Shown here piece after piece: positions 7,449 to 10,801 of a stretch of 10,801 nt of DNA. This DNA is from an uncultured bacterium (lineage in GTDB: Bacteria > Planctomycetota > Phycisphaerae > Phycisphaerales > SM1A02). Both the position numbers and the translations under genes were made by a program. Each line of letters opens with the position of its first letter. Position 1 is the first letter of the stretch. The notes under the pieces were generated by a model. That model was not told the origin of the DNA. It did not search any database and saw only the letters and a program-made list of their open reading frames with translations. Where the stretch lies: contig CAIWNO010000143.1 in NCBI GenBank assembly GCA_903914045.1, forward strand, positions 1-10,801, in the 5' to 3' direction.

Positions 7449-7553
7449 AAATTTCCGCCAACATCCAAACCACCGCTACGATAACTTCTCTTGCGAAACC
7501 AGTTTCATTTTCTGGATGTCCCAGAAAGCGGAATTGGTTCAACGACTTGACAT

Positions 7554-7557
7554 GGAG
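7554..7557 (+). promoter_or_regulatory. Ribosome binding site deciding the lpd start
   Basis: GGAG lies 9 nt before ATG 7567. The upstream in-frame ATGs at 7516 and 7552 have no SD at suitable distance, and family members normally begin only a few residues before the first FAD-binding strand, so 7567 is preferred. Confidence 0.55.
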
Positions 7558-7566
7558 ATTGCTGTT

Positions 7567-9057
7567 ATGGCCCTAAAACGCTTTGATCTTGTGGTGATTG
7601 GTGGCGGACCTGGTGGTTATGTTGGCGCCATTCGCGCCGCTCAAATGGGTTTAAAGGTTGCGTGCATTGAGCGCGACAAACTTGGTGGCGTGTGCCTGAA
7701 TTGGGGATGCATTCCAACCAAGGCCCTGCTGCATAACGCCGAACTTTACCGCGAGGCCATTACCCACGGCGCGGAATGGGGCTTTCAATTCAAGCCCACC
7801 GATGTCGCGGTGGATTGGAGCAAGGTTGTCGGTCGAAGCCGCAACATCACGGGCCAGTTGAATTCTGGAATTGCGTACCTGTTCAAGAAAAATAAAATTG
7901 AGCACATTGTGGGCCACGCCAAAATTCTTTCTGGCAAGGTTGGCGCCGCGCCATGCACAATTCTGGTGGGCAAAGCCACGGGCGCGTACTACGGTGGTTC
8001 CGGCGATGGCGCTGGCGAGACCATTGAAGCTGACCGCATTCTAATTTCCACCGGCGCTCAACCGGTGCAACTTCCTTTCGCGCCAAATGACGGCAAGGTT
8101 GTCATCTCTAGTTATGAAGCCATGAATTTGCCTAAGAAACCCGCAAGTATGGTGATCATTGGCTCCGGCGCAATTGGCATGGAGTTCGCCTATTTCTACA
8201 ACTCGTTTGGCACCAAGGTCACGGTCATTGAAATGCAAGATCGCATTCTTCCGGTGGAAGATGATGATATTTGCGCCGCGGCACAAAAATCTTTTGAGAA
8301 GCAAGGCATTCAGTTTCTCACCGGTCACAAGGCGGCCAGTGTTGACAAGGGCGCAAGTGGCGCCAAAGTCACGGTTGAAAGCGTGAAGGACGCCAGCAAA
8401 AAAGTTTTGGAGTGCGAGGTGGTTCTTGTGGCCGCTGGTGTGCGCGCGCGTGTTGAAGGTTTGTGCGACGCCACGCTTGGTTTGAAAATGTGGGACACGG
8501 GTCCGGCGCGTGGACATATATGGACGGACTACACAGAAAAATCTGAACCGACATATCAAACCAACCTGCCTGGCGTGTACGCCATTGGTGATGTGATTGG
8601 TCCGCCATGGTTGGCGCACGTTGCCAGCGAAGAAGCCGTGGCGTGTGTTGAACGATTCATGGGCCACCATACTTTGGGCGTGGATTACGCAAGTATTCCG
8701 GGCGCAACCTATTGCAATCCGCAAGTGGCAAGCGTTGGCATGACCGAGCGCGATGCGAAAGCCAAGGGCTTGTCGTACACGGTTGGAAAATATCCATTGA
8801 AGGCGCACGGCAAAGCCATTGCCGTTGGCGCCACCGAAGGTCTTGTCAAACTGATCGCCAGCAAACCCTACGGAGAAATTTTGGGCGCGCATATTTTTGG
8901 CGAGGATGCCAGTGAATTGATCCATGAAATTTGTATCGCCAAGCGTCTTGAAGCCACAATCGAGGACATTATTTCCACAGTGCATGCGCATCCAACAATG
9001 GCTGAAAGTATTCATGAGGCCGCGTTGGCGTCCGAGGGTCGCGTGATTCACGGATAA
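7567..9057 (+). CDS. lpdA: Dihydrolipoamide dehydrogenase (E3)
   Basis: From ATG 7567 this is a 496-aa flavoprotein. It reoxidises the dihydrolipoyl arm of 2-oxoacid dehydrogenase complexes or the glycine cleavage system, passing electrons to NAD+ in the cytoplasm. The N-terminal FAD strand gives VVIGGGPGGYVGAIRAA. The redox disulfide motif is GGVCLNWGCIPTK (C43, C48), the NAD-binding motif GSGAIGMEFA (about 199-208), and the second FAD motif YAIGDVIG. The dimer-interface domain ends with HAHPTMAES, where H475 and E480 form the catalytic dyad. The spacing C-x4-C and the HPT-E dyad distinguish it from glutathione and mercuric reductases. Length is a little over the usual 460-480 aa, with a Gly-rich loop near 137-152. 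The longer in-frame form from 7516 adds 17 residues without family support. No E1 or E2 gene is nearby, and it is divergent from the kinase. A strong stem-loop follows the stop. Confidence 0.95.
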   Translation: MALKRFDLVVIGGGPGGYVGAIRAAQMGLKVACIERDKLGGVCLNWGCIPTKALLHNAELYREAITHGAEWGFQFKPTDVAVDWSKVVGRSRNITGQLNSGIAYLFKKNKIEHIVGHAKILSGKVGAAPCTILVGKATGAYYGGSGDGAGETIEADRILISTGAQPVQLPFAPNDGKVVISSYEAMNLPKKPASMVIIGSGAIGMEFAYFYNSFGTKVTVIEMQDRILPVEDDDICAAAQKSFEKQGIQFLTGHKAASVDKGASGAKVTVESVKDASKKVLECEVVLVAAGVRARVEGLCDATLGLKMWDTGPARGHIWTDYTEKSEPTYQTNLPGVYAIGDVIGPPWLAHVASEEAVACVERFMGHHTLGVDYASIPGATYCNPQVASVGMTERDAKAKGLSYTVGKYPLKAHGKAIAVGATEGLVKLIASKPYGEILGAHIFGEDASELIHEICIAKRLEATIEDIISTVHAHPTMAESIHEAALASEGRVIHG

Positions 9058-9058
9058 T

Positions 9059-9104
9059 TTTGCGCGCAACCAGACATGCGCTTTGGCGCAAGGTTGACCG
9101 CAAA
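9059..9104 (+). terminator. Stem-loop directly after lpd (possible terminator or 3' stabiliser)
   Basis: Starting 2 nt after the lpd stop, three stem segments nest. TTTGCG (9059-9064) pairs with CGCAAA (9099-9104), CAACC (9067-9071) with GGTTG (9092-9096), and TGCGC (9077-9081) with GCGCA (9086-9090), closing a TTTG loop. That is 16 base pairs with a 2x2 internal loop and one asymmetric bulge. There is no U-run after it, so it is not a textbook intrinsic terminator. It may be a Rho-assisted or 3'-end-protecting structure. Confidence 0.42.
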
Positions 9105-9124
9105 CAGAATCTGGATTGATGAGC

Positions 9125-9180
9125 GGTTGGTGCGATATTGAGCCCCAATCAAATAGGATTGTGCCTGCCGTCAACCAACC
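9125..9180 (+). repeat. Second stem-loop candidate after lpd
   Basis: GGTTGGT (9125-9131) can pair with ACCAACC (9174-9180), enclosing a small hairpin CAATC (9146-9150)/GATTG (9157-9161). TGGTGCG (9128-9134) could instead pair with CGCACCA (9193-9199), so two alternative folds are possible. The loops are long and the structure is uncertain. Confidence 0.3.
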
Positions 9181-9352
9181 ATCTCCCCGCCGCGCACCAC
9201 TTGTCAACCAAGTTTACTTGTTTATTTTTAAACCAATTTACATTTGTGCATAAGCCGTAGGCAACCGCGCCGTGGTGGTGACTATTTCATTGTTTAAATA
9301 AAACAAGTCTAAATAACGGTGAAATTTCCGCTTCTTTTTTGAAACCCACCCA

Positions 9353-9399
9353 ACACGTGTCACCATTCACTTGTGTAGATGCGGCATGTTGGTCACGTG
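9353..9399. promoter_or_regulatory. Pair of CACGTG palindromes upstream of the HTH-TPR gene
   Basis: CACGTG occurs at 9354-9359 (within the 8-bp palindrome ACACGTGT, 9353-9360) and at 9394-9399, exactly 40 bp apart, or about four helical turns. Both lie within 70 bp of the ATG at 9424. Palindromes on the same helix face before a helix-turn-helix gene are candidates for an autoregulatory operator. Six-base palindromes are common by chance, so support is limited to spacing and position. Confidence 0.3.
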
Positions 9400-9423
9400 G
9401 GGCCGACAAAAGGACAGGACAGA

Positions 9424-10668
9424 ATGCGAACAGCCGAAGATCGGCGCGAGCGTTTGGCAAAATTTATTGATTTAGCCAAGGTGTATCGAGGTTGGTCGCG
9501 TAATGAAGTTTCACGCGCGTTGGGTCGTGATGCTGGAAAACTTTTGCCGGAAAGCGGAAATCCAAAATTGGATTTGGTTGTTGGTCTTGCCAACGCGCTT
9601 GATTGGAGTGTTGGTGACATTGTTGATGGCGTTTGGACCGCAGATGAAGAACAGAACATTGTGGGCGACTACACGGCGCTTGATGCGGCCGCGCGCGCGG
9701 CGCATGCCAATGGAAAGTTTCGTGAGATGTTGGAGACCGCAAATCAAATGGGACGCGTTGCACGCACGCCTAGCGAGCGCGCTCTTGCCGCAAATAGATT
9801 GGCGGGCGCGTATGACGGTCTTGGTCAATACAACAAAAGTGTTCCGTGCTTGCAGGCGGCGCTTTCGGAGCGCGGCATTCCGGCGGGGCTTCGACTTATG
9901 CTCACGGTGAATTTGGCCAACGCCCATTATTGCGTTTGGAATCTGACGGAAAGTCGCGCCACGGCGCACCAGGTTCTGGAGTTGTTAGAAGCCACCACCA
10001 TGACCGAGCGCCGCGAGCGTGTATGTCATGCGTTTGCGCACTATGTGCGTGGCAATAGTTTTCGCCGATTGATTTTGGTTGAAAGCGATCTGGCGCGCAT
10101 TCATGCGCAACGCGCCCACGACGAATTGTCACACGCGCTAAATGAGTACGAGGATCTTGCGGACACTTTCGCCGATGAGCGGTATGCGGCCATCGCCAAC
10201 ACGTGCCGTGGTGCGTTGCTTGAAGTCCAAGCCGCGCTTGGTGAACTCACTCCAAGCGAGGCGCTTGAGCGTTTGACCGTGGCGCTTGATCGAGTGGTTG
10301 ATGTGGCCGCGCATGAGCCGGGTGATTGGCTAGAAAGTTGGGGTTGGTGGTGCATCTTTGGTTGCAATGTGGCGCTGCGGCATTTTGCAGAGGACGCAAT
10401 TTCTATGCGCATGGCCATTTTCACCAACAAGGCAATGGAAATTGCGGATCGTTTAGAAAATTGGAGTTTGCGTGAGCGCGCGTTTCAAATGGATTTGGAG
10501 CGGCATGAGCGCCTGGTGAATGAGCCGTGGGTTTTAGATGATGAGGAGGTTCGCATTCTTGCGGGAACCATGGGGCGATTTCCAAATTTCCGCGCCGCGG
10601 GTTGGCGCATTCTAAATGAGGCACGCTTTATTGACGCGGAAGGAGGCGCCCGATGGCTCGGAGCTTGA
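9424..10668 (+). CDS. HTH (Cro/C1-type) regulator with TPR-like C-terminal region
   Basis: This is a 414-aa protein of unrecognised specific family. Residues 11-70 look like an XRE-type helix-turn-helix: helices LAKFIDLAKVYRGW, SRNEVSRALG, RDAGKLLPESG, LDLVVGLANALDW and SVGDIVDGVW. Residues 84-151 contain TPR-like units, best ALAANRLAGAYDGLGQYNKSV (120-140) followed by LQAAL, with the A/LG-Y/A spacing of the repeat. The remainder (about 155-414) is almost wholly helical by composition, with a Trp/Cys-rich stretch at 302-314. No signal peptide or membrane helix is present. HTH plus TPR is the architecture of ligand-responsive regulators, including the peptide-binding RNPP group. Here the ligand and targets are unknown. 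ATG 9424 is preferred over the in-frame ATG 9379, because AGGA/GGA motifs lie 9 and 4 nt before it. Its 3' end overlaps the next gene by 16 bp, indicating an operon. Confidence 0.8.
   Translation: MRTAEDRRERLAKFIDLAKVYRGWSRNEVSRALGRDAGKLLPESGNPKLDLVVGLANALDWSVGDIVDGVWTADEEQNIVGDYTALDAAARAAHANGKFREMLETANQMGRVARTPSERALAANRLAGAYDGLGQYNKSVPCLQAALSERGIPAGLRLMLTVNLANAHYCVWNLTESRATAHQVLELLEATTMTERRERVCHAFAHYVRGNSFRRLILVESDLARIHAQRAHDELSHALNEYEDLADTFADERYAAIANTCRGALLEVQAALGELTPSEALERLTVALDRVVDVAAHEPGDWLESWGWWCIFGCNVALRHFAEDAISMRMAIFTNKAMEIADRLENWSLRERAFQMDLERHERLVNEPWVLDDEEVRILAGTMGRFPNFRAAGWRILNEARFIDAEGGARWLGA
10641..10646 (+). promoter_or_regulatory. Perfect AGGAGG ribosome binding site
   Basis: AGGAGG inside the regulator's last codons lies 6 nt before ATG 10653. 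It is the strongest SD in the window and supports the reality of the overlapping downstream gene. Confidence 0.75.
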
Positions 10669-10801
10669 ACATTAAAAACAAAACGCGAATTCTGTTTCTG
10701 GTTTTTGTTTGCGTGGTGGGCACGGTGGCGGCCAGTGTGGTGTCGCGTCCATCCGGCGCGGCATCTTCCAATGGCAGTTCAAATAATTTTGTGGGAACAG
10801 G
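10653..10801 (+). CDS. Signal-peptide or membrane-anchored protein, N-terminal part (runs off window)
   Basis: Open from ATG 10653 to the window edge (49 codons, no stop seen), in a different frame from the HTH-TPR gene it overlaps by 16 bp. The N-terminus is basic (R3, K8, K10, R12). A hydrophobic run follows at about 13-30 (ILFLVFVCVVGTVAASVV), and then a Ser/Gly/Asn/Ala-rich polar stretch (31-49). This is the shape of a signal peptide or a single membrane anchor with a flexible periplasmic linker. C20 lacks a small residue at -1, so a lipobox is unlikely. A signal peptidase I cut after A27 is possible. Function is unknown. The overlap and strong SD say it is co-translated with the regulator, which may respond to or control it. 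Confidence 0.7.
   Translation, partial: MARSLNIKNKTRILFLVFVCVVGTVAASVVSRPSGAASSNGSSNNFVGT

Larger units (their letters stand above)
9058..9423. other. 366-bp non-coding region between lpd and the HTH-TPR gene
   Basis: No credible ORF occupies this stretch. Its left third (9059-9211) is rich in inverted repeats: a large stem-loop just after lpd, a second long-range stem, and three copies of GTCAACC (one inverted at 9092-9098, direct at 9170-9176 and 9203-9209). The middle (9212-9320) is AT-rich, with a 6-bp hairpin TTGTTT/AAACAA (9290-9306), and probably carries the promoter, although I see no clean -35/-10 pair. The right part has two CACGTG palindromes. It may hold the lpd terminator plus the control region of the next gene. 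Confidence 0.5.

Noticed and set aside
7516..7566. 17-residue N-terminal extension of lpd from ATG 7516 or 7552
   Set aside because: No SD at suitable distance, and the extension is outside the family's normal start. GGAG 9 nt before ATG 7567 favours the shorter form.
8041..9207. Long open frame of 388 codons on the minus strand opposite lpd
   Set aside because: It lies almost wholly antisense to a clearly identified gene, its composition is rich in His, Arg, Asn, Phe and Cys with no recognisable domain, and such shadow frames are typical opposite codon-biased genes.
9379..9423. 15-residue extension of the HTH-TPR protein from ATG 9379
   Set aside because: No SD upstream of it, it would cover the second CACGTG, and a better SD precedes ATG 9424.

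Overview
The window looks like a stretch of bacterial chromosome with core genes. It has dense short intergenic gaps, moderate-to-high GC and a mix of ATG and TTG starts. Several genes have weak or no Shine-Dalgarno (SD) sequence. YidC is unusually long (about 745 aa), with a Ser/Thr/Ala-rich linker and a basic C-terminal tail, and MnmE is divergent. Together these suggest Planctomycetota, perhaps a Phycisphaerae-like lineage. This is an inference from protein style; no marker gene here settles the taxonomy. I see no tRNA, rRNA, CRISPR array, insertion sequence or prophage gene.

Layout. Bases 1-57 hold the last codons of an unidentified upstream gene, followed after 1 bp by a DUF721/DciA-like gene (59-427, +). 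The latter ends tail-to-tail with a minus-strand hotdog thioesterase (424-813), and the two share a palindromic CTAG for their stop codons. Upstream of the thioesterase on the same strand come mnmE (895-2376), yidC (2505-4742) and a calcineurin-like metallophosphoesterase (4746-5525). The yidC start lies 3 nt after the phosphoesterase stop, so these two are probably translationally coupled. A plausible sigma70-type promoter lies just before the phosphoesterase. Next, still on the minus strand, is a soluble hybrid histidine kinase (5618-7396: PAS, HisKA, HATPase, receiver). A 170-bp divergent region with a 14-bp AT palindrome separates it from dihydrolipoamide dehydrogenase (lpd, 7567-9057, +).

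After lpd comes a 366-bp non-coding stretch with strong stem-loop potential near lpd and two CACGTG palindromes near the next gene. That gene (9424-10668, +) encodes a 414-aa protein with an N-terminal Cro/C1-type helix-turn-helix and a TPR-like helical C-terminal region. Its last 16 bp overlap the start of an exported or membrane-anchored protein (10653 to the window edge), which has the strongest SD of the window.

How the genes fit together. DUF721, yidC and mnmE are often found near the chromosomal origin in bacteria, so the left half may be origin-proximal, but no DnaA-box cluster, rnpA or rpmH is visible. The phosphoesterase-yidC-mnmE-thioesterase run is probably one housekeeping transcription unit. 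The kinase and lpd are divergent neighbours with no proven link. The least explained part is the right end: an HTH-TPR regulator overlapping a small signal-bearing ORF. That arrangement recalls peptide-responsive regulator/exported-peptide pairs, but the second ORF runs off the window, so this stays speculative.
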